In this document: positions 8,702 through 16,847 of the stretch, in pieces
How positions within the stretch are numbered: the first letter of the stretch is position 1
Layout of the letters: the number at the start of each line of letters is the position of its first letter
Source: Halosimplex amylolyticum
Lineage (GTDB): Archaea; Halobacteriota; Halobacteria; Halobacteriales; Haloarculaceae
Direction of reading: 5' to 3'
DNA: 64,000 nt
NCBI RefSeq assembly: GCF_051414035.1
Contig: NZ_JBLKNW010000005.1
Span: 217,092-281,091 of the forward strand
Notes under the pieces: model-generated
What the model was told of the DNA's origin: nothing
Databases searched by the model: none
Seen by the model: only the letters and a program-made list of their open reading frames with translations
Made by a program: the position numbers and the translations under genes

Positions 8702-8722
8702 GTTTTAGGCTGGCCTAAACAA
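8701..8722 (-). promoter_or_regulatory. Iron-box promoter of the 74-aa/306-aa unit
   Basis: A perfect 7-2-7 inverted repeat, TTTAGGC-tg-GCCTAAA (8704-8719), directly precedes the ATG at 8701. On the gene strand the core reads GTATTGTTTAGG..AGCCTAAAACATG, almost base-for-base the same as upstream of the siderophore-binding gene 1.2 kb away. Both should answer to the same DtxR-family regulator. Confidence 0.7.
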
Positions 8723-9279
8723 TACAAAGTGTTTCCGGATTTCGGGCGACCTGTACGTTTCACCTCCGTTGACCGACGGCCCCGCGCTGGTGTGTTGTCC
8801 ACTCTCATGGAGACGGCATCGACGAGTGCAAGGGCGGCCGAACAGGTACTTGGTCTGACCACGAGTTCCGGAGAGTGGGCTTAACCGGCTTCTCCGTACG
8901 ACGCGAGCGTCGAGAACCAGTGCGACCGGAGCGCTCCGCAGTATGGAGGCATCGGCGGCCCGCTCTCGTGGAGTCGGAACCCGCAGTGGGACGCCCGTCG
9001 AGTGCGATCCGGGTTCCCTCGGCTCTCCCCGGTTCAAAGACGCGCTCTGATTCCGACGAGTGGTCTCCCATCTCTGTGGTTCGCACCCGATTCCTTTCAG
9101 CGGACCTGAAAACCGCTTGCGTTCAGCGAAACCCGTCAGTCCAGGCCGCTTTCGTGCGCATTCGATCCCGGTCGGTGGCACATTTGATATAGCATTATAT
9201 GATTTACGGGCACGAAACGATCGATATATTCTGTTGCTTGCTGCTGGTCGGGAAAGGGTTAATCGGCCGAAATTGCCGC
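8723..9279. other. Intergenic region without a convincing gene
   Basis: About 560 nt between the iron-box unit and RIO2. Open frames here are low in Asp/Glu and high in Ser/Arg/Pro, unlike real genes of this genome. An AT-rich stretch lies at ~9183-9240 and could hold a promoter or the RIO2 3' end signal. I see no RNA gene or clear repeat. Confidence 0.4.
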
Positions 9280-10188
9280 TCACTCGGCGAATTCGGCCAC
9301 CGATTCGAAGGCGTCCGCAGCGAGCGCCTCGGCGAGGGCGGGGACGTCGATCTCGTCGACGTGGCTGGGGTATTTGCGGGCGAAGTAGCCGACGACGTTC
9401 TCGACGTCGCGTTCGAGGAGTTCGCGCGCGTTGTCGTGGTCAGTCGCGACGGCCTGGGGCCAGTCGAAGACGACGACTCCCTGCTCGGTGACGAAGACGT
9501 TGTACTCGCTCATGTCGGCGTGGACGTACCCCTCGGCGTAGGCCGTCGCCATCTCGTCGAAGATCAGTTCCAGGACGGGGATCACCTGTCCGTCGGTGAG
9601 CTTCGTCCGCGAGAGCTCGACGCCGTCGACCTTCTCCATGACGAGCGCGTGGCGATTCTGATCGATCGGCTGGGGGACAGACACGTCGGGATAGAGCGAT
9701 TCCAGCGCCTCGTACTCGCGCTCGGCGGCCTTGCGCGCGGTGTACTGCCAGGAGACGTGACCGCGGTCCGCCGTGTAGTCGCGCTCTTTCATCACTTCCC
9801 GGAAGTTCGTGTATCCCTCGCGGTGGTACTTCAGCGCGAGCGGTCGGTACGAGCGTACTTCGTACACGTCGCTCTCCTTGCCGACGCCCAGGGGGGCGCC
9901 GACGCCGTCGAAGGTCTCCCGTTCGGCGAAGGTGTGCAGCGCGAGCGCGTCGTAGCCCTCGAAGGTGAGCTTGAACCCCTCGTACTGGATCGTCTTTCGC
10001 TCGACCAGCCCTCGGTCCTCGCAGCGGTCAAGCCGGTAGTCGACGTCTTCGGCGGAGAGGCGGGTGAACTCGGGGAGCTTCTCGCGAGCGACGTACTCCG
10101 AGAAGCGCATCCCCTGTTCGACGCCCGAGAGGAGATAGAAGTCCTCGGGTTCGAGGTCGGCTATCACAGATGCGACGTTCTGGACCAT
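9280..10188 (-). CDS. rio2: RIO2-type serine protein kinase
   Basis: 302 residues. An N-terminal winged helix (~1-85, SGVEQGMRFSEYVAREKLPEF) is followed by the RIO kinase fold: glycine-poor nucleotide loop GVGKESDVYEV (~103-113), lysine in PLALKYHREG, catalytic HADMSEYNVF and metal-binding VVFDWPQAV. RIO2 acts in late maturation of the small ribosomal subunit. The frame is open 87 codons further upstream, but that stretch has non-haloarchaeal composition and homologues begin at MVQNVASVIADLEPEDFYLLS, so the ATG at 10188 is chosen. A TATA-like TGATTTATC lies ~60 nt upstream. Confidence 0.92.
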   Translation of the reverse strand: MVQNVASVIADLEPEDFYLLSGVEQGMRFSEYVAREKLPEFTRLSAEDVDYRLDRCEDRGLVERKTIQYEGFKLTFEGYDALALHTFAERETFDGVGAPLGVGKESDVYEVRSYRPLALKYHREGYTNFREVMKERDYTADRGHVSWQYTARKAAEREYEALESLYPDVSVPQPIDQNRHALVMEKVDGVELSRTKLTDGQVIPVLELIFDEMATAYAEGYVHADMSEYNVFVTEQGVVVFDWPQAVATDHDNARELLERDVENVVGYFARKYPSHVDEIDVPALAEALAADAFESVAEFAE

Positions 10189-10626
10189 TACTCGCCCATA
10201 CTCCGTCGATGGGGAAAAGCCCGGCGCGTTGGACGACGACCGCCGATAAATCACATATCGCGATATCGAATCGAGCCCGATCGCCCGATTCGACCAGTGC
10301 ACGAAATCGATTGTTTCGGCGCCCATCCAAGCGAACGGCCGCGTCGTGCGTGCTATCGCGCTTCTATCCGCGACCGGCCCGGTCTTCGACGCCGCCAGCG
10401 GGGCCGACGAGGGAGGCTCTAGCGCCGAGCACCTCGAAACCCGTTTCACCAGCGATCAATTCCAGGGAGAACGCAGTGGCGGGTCGGTCGCCACGGCGAC
10501 GACGGAGCGCAGGTCGTCGGTGGACCTCTCGAAAATCACTGCGTCGCGCCTGTCACGCCCCTGGCGACGGCGCGCGAAGCGGCGGGACGCGGGTCAGATG
10601 CCGCGAAAACGGTCAGGGAGTGAGAT
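10189..10626. other. Intergenic region upstream of rio2
   Basis: 438 nt between rio2 and the convergent end of the HxlR gene. It contains the rio2 promoter (TATA-like at ~10243-10252) and a 12-bp perfect palindrome ATATCGCGATAT at 10255-10266 immediately upstream of that TATA. The rest shows no gene with normal composition and no repeat. Confidence 0.4.
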
Positions 10627-11010
10627 TCACTCGTTGGCAACGGCTTCGACGGCGGCGACGGCTTCCGCTCCGTCGGCGTCCGCGCCGAGCCAATCGTCGG
10701 CCCACGACTCGATGGCGTCGAAGATCGGGCAGAGCGACTCGCCCTTGGCGGTCAGCGAGTAGAACGTCGCGACTGGCGCGTCCTCCTCGAGGCGCCGGTC
10801 GACGAGCGCGAGGTCCTGCAGGTCGTCGAGCACGCGCGAGAGCGTCCGCGAACTCGCGCCGGTCGAGCGCTTGAGTTCGTTGAACCGCTTTTCGCCTTCC
10901 TGGAGGTCGTAGAGGACGACCAGCCGCCACCGGGAACCGATCTGTTCGAGCGAGTCGACTACCGGGCAGGCCTCGGGGTTCGCCGCCTCCGCGTCCGCGT
11001 TCGGTGCCAT
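10627..11010 (-). CDS. HxlR-family winged-helix regulator
   Basis: 127 residues. The HxlR domain is clear: CPVVDSLEQIGSRWRLVVLYDL, EKRFNELKRSTGASSRTLSRVLDDLQDLALVDR, then a beta wing and the YSLTAKGESLCPIFDAIESWADDW helix. Such proteins bind palindromic operators as dimers, and some sense redox or electrophiles. A GTG two codons upstream could also serve as start; the ATG is preferred. It is divergent from a DoxX gene, with a perfect 7-2-7 palindrome between them, so it probably controls itself and the DoxX gene. Confidence 0.85.
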   Translation of the reverse strand: MAPNADAEAANPEACPVVDSLEQIGSRWRLVVLYDLQEGEKRFNELKRSTGASSRTLSRVLDDLQDLALVDRRLEEDAPVATFYSLTAKGESLCPIFDAIESWADDWLGADADGAEAVAAVEAVANE

Positions 11011-11041
11011 GGACACCCCTACCGCGGGCAGCTACTTAGGC

Positions 11042-11057
11042 GGTTCGTTTACGAACC
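11042..11057. promoter_or_regulatory. Candidate HxlR operator palindrome
   Basis: GGTTCGT-tt-ACGAACC is a perfect inverted repeat in the divergent region between the HxlR gene (start 11010) and the DoxX gene. Its symmetry suits a winged-helix dimer. Assignment to the neighbouring HxlR protein is inference. Confidence 0.45.
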
Positions 11058-11233
11058 CGGTATCACTACGAAACCTGATGCTTGCGTTTTTCACCCCCGT
11101 CAGGCCGAATCACGGCCGGAGCGCTCACGCCTGGAACGTCCGGACCGCCCCGTCGCTCCCGGTAACACCGACGCCCCCCGGTGACACCAGTGTCAGATTA
11201 ATTATATATGCGGCGCGGGCGTCCGTGGTATCG

Positions 11234-11314
11234 ATGTCAGAGACACGGAGTTCACACGGAGGCCGCACGGAGGAGCGACCGAACGGCGCGACCCGAGCGG
11301 AGGTGACGCCCTGA
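11234..11314 (+). CDS. Possible 26-codon leader ORF before doxX
   Basis: The ATG lies ~30 nt after the TATA element TTAATTATATAT (~11195-11206), the place of a leaderless start. The ORF ends in TGATG, sharing one base with the DoxX start, and its last codons contain the DoxX ribosome-binding site GGAGGTGA (11299-11306). The peptide (hydrophilic, Arg/Glu/Ser-rich) has no known motif. It may be a regulatory leader rather than a functional protein. Confidence 0.35.
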   Translation: MSETRSSHGGRTEERPNGATRAEVTP

Positions 11315-11733
11315 TGGCCGTCGAGACGGCGGCGGGCGAGGTGGCCTTCCTCGTCGCGCGCCTGCTGTTCGGCGGCGTGATCGCGTTCATGGGGTTCAAC
11401 CACTTCTCGGGCGTCGAGGGGATGGCCGGGTACGCCGAGGCGAAGGGGATCCCGGCGCCGACGTTCTCGGTCGTCGCCTCGGGCGTGATACTCGTCCTCG
11501 GCGGCCTGGGTCTCGCCCTGGGCGCGGCGCCCGTCCTCGCCGCGGGGGCGGTCGCGACCTTCCTGCTGGTCTCGGCCGTGACGATGCACGACTTCTGGGC
11601 GGTCCCGGACGAGCAGACACAGGACCAGCTGACGCAGTTCCTCAAGAACGTCGCGCTGGCCGGCGGTGCGCTCGCGTTCCTGGCACTCGGCGGGCAGGCC
11701 TGGCCCTACGCGGTCGGGGTCGGCCTCTTTTGA
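11314..11733 (+). CDS. DoxX-family membrane protein
   Basis: 139 residues, four predicted transmembrane helices (~8-28, ~45-65, ~68-90, ~108-135) with the family pattern VARLLFGGVIAFMGFNHFSGVEGMAGYAEAKG and VSAVTMHDFW. The start is fixed by a perfect Shine-Dalgarno GGAGGTGA seven bases upstream. The gene is divergent from an HxlR regulator; in many prokaryotes DoxX genes are HxlR targets and take part in redox or electrophile stress responses. The reaction is unknown. Confidence 0.82.
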   Translation: MAVETAAGEVAFLVARLLFGGVIAFMGFNHFSGVEGMAGYAEAKGIPAPTFSVVASGVILVLGGLGLALGAAPVLAAGAVATFLLVSAVTMHDFWAVPDEQTQDQLTQFLKNVALAGGALAFLALGGQAWPYAVGVGLF

Positions 11734-11736
11734 CGG

Positions 11737-12018
11737 TCACTGCGCGGTGACGCGGTCGATTATCTCCTCGGCCGTGTCCCAGCAGGCCCGCAACCGGTCG
11801 GTCGGCAGGTAGATGGCGCCGTAGCCGTCGCCGCTGCGGCGGACCAGGTCCTGCTCGCGGAGGATCTCGAGGTGGTGGCGGACCGTCTTGTAGTCGAGGT
11901 CGAGCGCGTCGGCGAGCTGGTTTGCGTTGCGCGGCCGCTCGTCGAGCGCCCGGAGAATGCGCGCTCGGTTTGGGCCCCCGCGGGTGCCGGCCAGAACCTG
12001 CCAGAGTGTTCCTTCCAT
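11737..12018 (-). CDS. ArsR-type winged-helix regulator
   Basis: 93 residues, mostly a single helix-turn-helix domain: RARILRALDERPRNANQLADALDLDYKTVRHHLEILREQDLVRRSGDGYGAIYLPTDRL. There are no metal-binding Cys pairs, so a metal-sensing role is unlikely. The gene converges tightly (3 nt) on the DoxX gene and lies 143 nt downstream of the von Willebrand lipoprotein gene on the same strand. The targets are unknown. Confidence 0.85.
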   Translation of the reverse strand: MEGTLWQVLAGTRGGPNRARILRALDERPRNANQLADALDLDYKTVRHHLEILREQDLVRRSGDGYGAIYLPTDRLRACWDTAEEIIDRVTAQ

Positions 12019-12160
12019 CGGTCGGGTCTGTTCGGGGTCGATCCCCGGATTCGTGTTCGTTCGTCAAGGACTCTCCGGTCTTAAACCCCGTGGCGCCCGG
12101 GGATCCCGGCGAACGGTTCACCGGGCCGCGACACGCCTCTCGCCGGGCCTGCCCGGTCGG

Positions 12161-14032
12161 TCACCGGACGGCGTCCCCGCCGTGGGAGCGCGATTGGCGT
12201 TTCTGTCTGATCCCGAAGGCGGCGACGCAGAGGGTGACGAGCAGGTTGAGCGCGCCGAACACGGGCAGGTTTCCGCCGAACAGACTCCAGAGTCCGGCGT
12301 TCAACGCGTCGTTCGCCCCGGGACCGCCGTCGTCCGCGACCGCGGCGGCCTCGCGGTCGTCGGTCGCACGGTCGGGCTCCGGAGTCGCGTCACCGGTCTC
12401 CGCGACGGCCGGCTCACCCGTCGCGTTCGCGAGTCGTTCGAGCACCTCGACGTCCCGATCCATCCGGTCGGCGCCGAGCGCGGACTGCTGGTCGCGGAAG
12501 TAGTCGACGAAGCGGTCGATCCGCGCGTCGTAGGGATCCGAGACGCGGAGGTCGACCGACCGCTGCTCCCACTGGCCGTCGTACTCGCGATGCTCGATGG
12601 GCTCTTCGACGGCCGTCGCGCCCTCCTCGCCGTCGGCGCGTTCGTGGGCCATCCAGTTGCGCATGAGCGTCCCGTACTCGCTGAGCGCAACGGCCTTGCG
12701 CACGCCCGTCGACCCGTAGTACGGCGCCTCCCGCGATTCGAACGAGACGTTCCGGACGACCCGCTCGGCGCCCCCGCCGGGCTCCTCGTAGCTCGCGACC
12801 AGTCCGAGCGTCGGGCTCTCGCCCGTCCGCTCGACTTCCAGCAGGACGACGCCGCCCTCGGTCCTGTTGCCCTCCTTGCGGGAGGGGAACAGCGTCGTCA
12901 CCTCCATCAGTTCGGCGCTGGCGCCGTCGGCCTGGGGCGACCCGTAGACGTTCTCGATCTCGTAGCCGTCGCCGGCGACTCGCAGCGAGAGGTTGTACAC
13001 CAGCGGCGTCACCATGTACGAGAACCCCTCGTCCATGCGCTCCTCGAACTGCGCGGGCGACTGGACGCTGTAGTAGTTCGCGCCCCTGACAGTCGAGACG
13101 GTCTCGGTCAGCCGGGAGTTGAAGTCGACGCCGACGCCGACGAACGTGGTGTGGATGCCCTCGTTCGCGTACGACCGCATCCGCGACTGGAGCGAGTCCC
13201 CGCCGGTGTCGCCGAGGTTCGGCATCGCGTCCGTGACGTAGACGACGCGCGTCTCGCGCTCGCTGTCGTTCGCGTGGTCGGCGACCATGTCGTGGGCTTC
13301 GCTCATGCCCGCCGCGAGGTTCGTCCCGCCGTCGGCGGCGAGCCCTCGCACGTCGCTCCGCAGGTCGCCTCGGTCGATCTCGGAGACGCGTTCGAGTCCC
13401 TGCACGGTGCGGGCGGTGTTGTCGTAGCCGACGACGCCGACGCGGTCGTCGCCGTTCAGCTTCCCGAGCATCGAGACGACCGCGTCGCCGGCGGCGTCCA
13501 TCTTGGGCTGGTTCTCTTCGACTTCCTTCCGCTCGCCGCCGTCGTAGTAGTAGTCGTCGAACTGCTCGCTCATCGAGCCCGAGGTGTCCACGACGACCAC
13601 GAGATTCAGCGGTTTGCGCTGGAAGTCGCGCTTCGAGATGCCGGAGTTCAGCCCGACGGTGACGAACCGCTCGGTGTCGTTCGAGAGCGGGTCGCGCGTC
13701 ACCGCGGTGCTGTAGGACGGACAGAACAGTTCCTCGCAGGGCCGGTCCTGCCCGGTGTCGAAGTAGTAGTCGTGGAACAGCCCTTCGTACGTGAGGTCCG
13801 TCGGTTGCGGGACGTACCCCTCCTCGACGTTGGTCCGGAAGGTGTTCGCGTCCTGCGCACCGCCGGCGCTGACGCCGATGTTCTCCGCTTGCGCGCCGCT
13901 GGCGCCATCGCCGCCGCCCATTCCGCCGTCGCCTCCGTCACCGACTGCCACGTCGGCGCCCCCTCCGCTACTGGAACAGCCGGCCACGACGACCAGTGCG
14001 ACCACTGCCACTGTGACTATCACCTGTCGCAT
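12161..14032 (-). CDS. von Willebrand factor type A lipoprotein (YfbK-like)
   Basis: 623 residues. A bacterial-style lipoprotein signal (VVALVVVAGC) is followed by a Gly/Asp/Ser linker, then the N-terminal vWA-associated segment (NTFRTNVEEGYVPQPTDLTYEGLFHDYYFD), a vWA domain with an intact MIDAS motif (VVVVDTSGSMS, ~155-165), and a beta-sandwich C-terminal part. A final hydrophobic helix (~590-612) and basic tail suggest a second membrane anchor. Proteins of this plan bind divalent metal and a protein partner outside the membrane; the partner is unknown. A GTG two codons earlier is an alternative start. Confidence 0.82.
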   Translation of the reverse strand: MRQVIVTVAVVALVVVAGCSSSGGGADVAVGDGGDGGMGGGDGASGAQAENIGVSAGGAQDANTFRTNVEEGYVPQPTDLTYEGLFHDYYFDTGQDRPCEELFCPSYSTAVTRDPLSNDTERFVTVGLNSGISKRDFQRKPLNLVVVVDTSGSMSEQFDDYYYDGGERKEVEENQPKMDAAGDAVVSMLGKLNGDDRVGVVGYDNTARTVQGLERVSEIDRGDLRSDVRGLAADGGTNLAAGMSEAHDMVADHANDSERETRVVYVTDAMPNLGDTGGDSLQSRMRSYANEGIHTTFVGVGVDFNSRLTETVSTVRGANYYSVQSPAQFEERMDEGFSYMVTPLVYNLSLRVAGDGYEIENVYGSPQADGASAELMEVTTLFPSRKEGNRTEGGVVLLEVERTGESPTLGLVASYEEPGGGAERVVRNVSFESREAPYYGSTGVRKAVALSEYGTLMRNWMAHERADGEEGATAVEEPIEHREYDGQWEQRSVDLRVSDPYDARIDRFVDYFRDQQSALGADRMDRDVEVLERLANATGEPAVAETGDATPEPDRATDDREAAAVADDGGPGANDALNAGLWSLFGGNLPVFGALNLLVTLCVAAFGIRQKRQSRSHGGDAVR

Positions 14033-14345
14033 ACACACCGTTCGTTCTCGTTGGGTTATAGGTCGGCTGATGGATCAAAGGCGCGTTTCACCGTTCAGAA
14101 CTCCTCTATCGACAAATTATGCTGCTCGTTTCGACTATCGTGGTATTCGATACCAGAAGGCACACGCCGGCCGAATCGGCGCGTGCCGACGACGGGCGAA
14201 ACTGCTGCTGGACCGGAATCCGAGAACGACGAAGGGCAGGACCGGAGGGGGCGCCAGCGCGCAGTCGACGGAGGGGGCGACAGCTGGAACGTCGACGGAG
14301 GCCGCAACAGCGGGACCAGTCGACGGAGACTGCGACCGGAGTCGA
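14033..14345. other. Intergenic region between vWA lipoprotein and nuoCD
   Basis: 313 nt. Holds the vWA promoter (minus-strand CCTATAACCC near 14055) and, toward nuoCD, three spaced copies of GTCGACGGAG between ~14262 and 14330. No gene is seen. Confidence 0.35.
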
Positions 14346-16022
14346 TCAGCGGTCGACGTCGCCCATGATCGGGTCGAGGCTGCCGATCGTCGCGATCAGG
14401 TCGGGGACGAACCCGCCGCGGGCGATCTCCGGCAGGACGGAGACGTGCGAGAAGGAGGGGCCGCGGATCTTGAAGCGAGCGGGTTTGTCGGTCCCGTCGG
14501 AGCGGATGTAGATGCCGAGTTCGCCCTTGGCTGATTCGACGGCGCGATAGATCTCGGTGTCGGGGTCTGGGCGGAGCGTGCGGGGGACGTTCGCCTGGAC
14601 GGTCCGTTCGTCCGCGGGCCACGATTCGAGCAGGTCGACGCACTGCTCGACGATGCGGGCCGACTGTTCGAGTTCGCGCAGGCGCACGAGCACGCGCGCG
14701 AAGTTGTCGCAGCCGTCCTCGGTGACGACGTCCCAGTCGAGTTCGGGGTAGTAGCCGTACGGGTCGTCACGCCGGAGGTCGTAGTCGATGCCGGACCCGC
14801 GGGCGACGGGGCCGGTACACCCGTACTCCCTGGCGGTCTCGGGGGACAGCTCCCCGGTATCGACGGTCCGGAGCTGGAACACCTCGTTGCTGGTCAACAG
14901 ATCGTGGTACTCGGCGAGTTTGGCGGGGAGACCGTCGACGAACGCGCGGGCCGACTCGAAGAACTCCGCGCGAGGCTCGGGGACGTCCCAGGCGACGCCG
15001 CCGATTCGGAAGTAGTTGAACATGAGGCGCTGGCCGGTCAGGTCCTCGAGGAGGTCCTGGACGATCTCGCGGTCGCGGATGCCGTACATGAACGCGGCGG
15101 TGAACTCGCCGACCACGTCCAGGGCGTACGTGGCGACGGCGAGGAAGTGCCCGAGCATCCGCGAGAGTTCGGCGCTCATCGTCCGGATCACCTGGGCGTA
15201 CTCGGGCACCTCGACGTCCGCCAGGTCTTCGGCGACGCGGGCGTAGGCCCACTCGTTGCAGAGGCCGGCGCCGGTCCAGTCCCAGCGGTCGGGGTAGGGC
15301 ATGATCTGGTGGCGGTAGGTGCCCTGCTGGCACATCTGTTCCTCGCAGCGGTGGATGTAGCCGAGGTCGGGGGTCACGTCGGCGACGTACTCGCCGTCGA
15401 GGGTGACGCCGAGGTGGAGGACGCCGTGGGTCGCCGGGTGGTGTGGCCCCATGTTGACGAACAGCGTGTCGCCGTCCTGGTGGTCGTCGGCCAGCGGGTT
15501 CTCGTGCTCGCGGAAGGTGACGATCTGCGGTTCGGTCTGGTCGTCGTCCGGCCCGAGCGGGTGGCCCTGCCACGTCTCGGGCAGGAGGATGCGCCGGAGG
15601 TCGGGGTGGTCGTCGTACTCGATCCCCACCAGGTCGTAGGCCTCGCGCTCGTGCCAGTCGGCCGTCGGGTACACCGGCGCCCCGCTCTCGCTGACCGGAC
15701 GGTCGGCGGGGACGGGGACGACCACGGAGAGTTCGCGCGTCGGGTCGTCGTAGCTCCGGAGGTGGTAGATCGACTCGTAGCGGTCGCCGTAGCCCTGGCC
15801 GGTGACGCAAGCGCAGTGATCGAAGCCCGCTTCCTCGCGGAGGGCGCCGAGGACCGCCTGCACCCGGTCCCCGCGGACGACTAGCGCGGGGGCGTTCAGG
15901 TGCTGTTCGGTGTCGGTCACGGCGTCGTCGGGGACGACGGCGAGGGCGGCGTCGAGCGGCGACTCCCGGTCGGCTTCGGCGCGTCCCGCACTCGTTCGCA
16001 CCTGTCCCTGCTGGTTGGCCAT
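14346..16022 (-). CDS. nuoCD: NADH dehydrogenase-like subunit C/D fusion (isolated NuoCD)
   Basis: 558 residues from the ATG at 16022 (MANQQGQV; the frame extends 14 codons further but with poor composition). The N-terminal NuoC part (~30-170) includes TADWHEREAYDLVGIEYDDHPDLRRILLP; the NuoD part (~185-558) has NMGPHHPATHGVLHLGVTLDGE, DLGYIHRCEEQ, NFARVLVRLRELEQS and the closing LATIGSLDPIMGDVDR. In complex I these subunits form the quinone-binding arm. No other nuo gene is next to it: a divergent Bat-like regulator and a vWA lipoprotein flank it. It is either a paralogue or a relocated subunit. Confidence 0.9.
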   Translation of the reverse strand: MANQQGQVRTSAGRAEADRESPLDAALAVVPDDAVTDTEQHLNAPALVVRGDRVQAVLGALREEAGFDHCACVTGQGYGDRYESIYHLRSYDDPTRELSVVVPVPADRPVSESGAPVYPTADWHEREAYDLVGIEYDDHPDLRRILLPETWQGHPLGPDDDQTEPQIVTFREHENPLADDHQDGDTLFVNMGPHHPATHGVLHLGVTLDGEYVADVTPDLGYIHRCEEQMCQQGTYRHQIMPYPDRWDWTGAGLCNEWAYARVAEDLADVEVPEYAQVIRTMSAELSRMLGHFLAVATYALDVVGEFTAAFMYGIRDREIVQDLLEDLTGQRLMFNYFRIGGVAWDVPEPRAEFFESARAFVDGLPAKLAEYHDLLTSNEVFQLRTVDTGELSPETAREYGCTGPVARGSGIDYDLRRDDPYGYYPELDWDVVTEDGCDNFARVLVRLRELEQSARIVEQCVDLLESWPADERTVQANVPRTLRPDPDTEIYRAVESAKGELGIYIRSDGTDKPARFKIRGPSFSHVSVLPEIARGGFVPDLIATIGSLDPIMGDVDR

Positions 16023-16108
16023 ACGCGGGCTTCGCGCGGTCCGACAATCGCCGTTGGGCCTCACCAGTGGGCTGGATTTAAGTCGACGCGAGGGAAATCG
16101 ATCGCGCG

Positions 16109-16774
16109 ATGCGTTACTTGCGGCTCGCGGTCCACCAGGAACCGGCGGTTCGGCACCCGATGCACCAGTTCGTGGTCGAGCACGAGGGATACACCGTCTC
16201 TCGACTCCTCCAGTACAACATCGCGCTCGACGACGAACCGGCGTTTCTCTTCCACGTCGACGGCGACCCGGAGCCGTACGAACCGGCGCTGCGGGAGACC
16301 GAGAGCGTGCGGACCTACGAGATATCGGAGTGTCCGGACGACACGTTCTACCTCTACGTTCGCGAAGCGATCCCCGAGCACAGCCGGGACTTCATCGGCG
16401 CGTTCACGCAACCGGGGCTGGTGGGGTTGATGCCGGTCGAATATCGCGAGGACGGGACGGTCAGGCTGACCGGCGTCGGACCGGCCGAGATGCTACAGGC
16501 TGCCGTCGACGAGACGCCCGAGGGAATGGACGTGGAGGTGCTGGAAGTCGGGGAGTACGACGCTCGCCGACTCGACGCGGGCAGCGACCTGACCGACCGG
16601 CAGTTCGAGGCCGTCGTCGCCGCCGTGGACTGCGGGTACTACGAGACGCCCAGCGAGGGGACCGTCGAGGACGTGGGCGAGCGACTCGACTGCGCGCCGG
16701 GGACCGCCGCCGAACTGCTCCGGCGCGCCGAGCGCTCGGTCATGCAGAACGTCGTCTCGACCGGCCCGTTCTGA
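16109..16774 (+). CDS. Bat-type (HTH-10) transcriptional regulator
   Basis: 221 residues. The C-terminal ~55 residues form the bacterio-opsin-activator helix-turn-helix: LTDRQFEAVVAAVDCGYYETPSEGTVEDVGERLDCAPGTAAELLRRAERSVM. The N-terminal ~150 residues are an all-alpha/beta sensor-like domain without a recognised ligand site. It is divergent from nuoCD with less than 90 nt between the starts, so control of nuoCD is plausible but inferred. The lipoate ligase gene follows 73 nt downstream. Confidence 0.85.
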   Translation: MRYLRLAVHQEPAVRHPMHQFVVEHEGYTVSRLLQYNIALDDEPAFLFHVDGDPEPYEPALRETESVRTYEISECPDDTFYLYVREAIPEHSRDFIGAFTQPGLVGLMPVEYREDGTVRLTGVGPAEMLQAAVDETPEGMDVEVLEVGEYDARRLDAGSDLTDRQFEAVVAAVDCGYYETPSEGTVEDVGERLDCAPGTAAELLRRAERSVMQNVVSTGPF

Positions 16775-16847
16775 CTCGTCCTGACTCGTTCGGCGACGGC
16801 AACGGCCCGAACGCAACCCCTTTCCTGGCACTGCTCCAAGTGCGCTC

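Noticed and set aside
8705..9283. 192-codon minus-strand frame
   Set aside because: Ser/Arg/Pro-rich, few acidic residues, and it would run through the iron-box promoter; unlike any genuine gene here.
11927..14368. 813-codon open frame on the plus strand
   Set aside because: Antisense of the vWA lipoprotein and ArsR genes; those encode clear domains while this translation does not.
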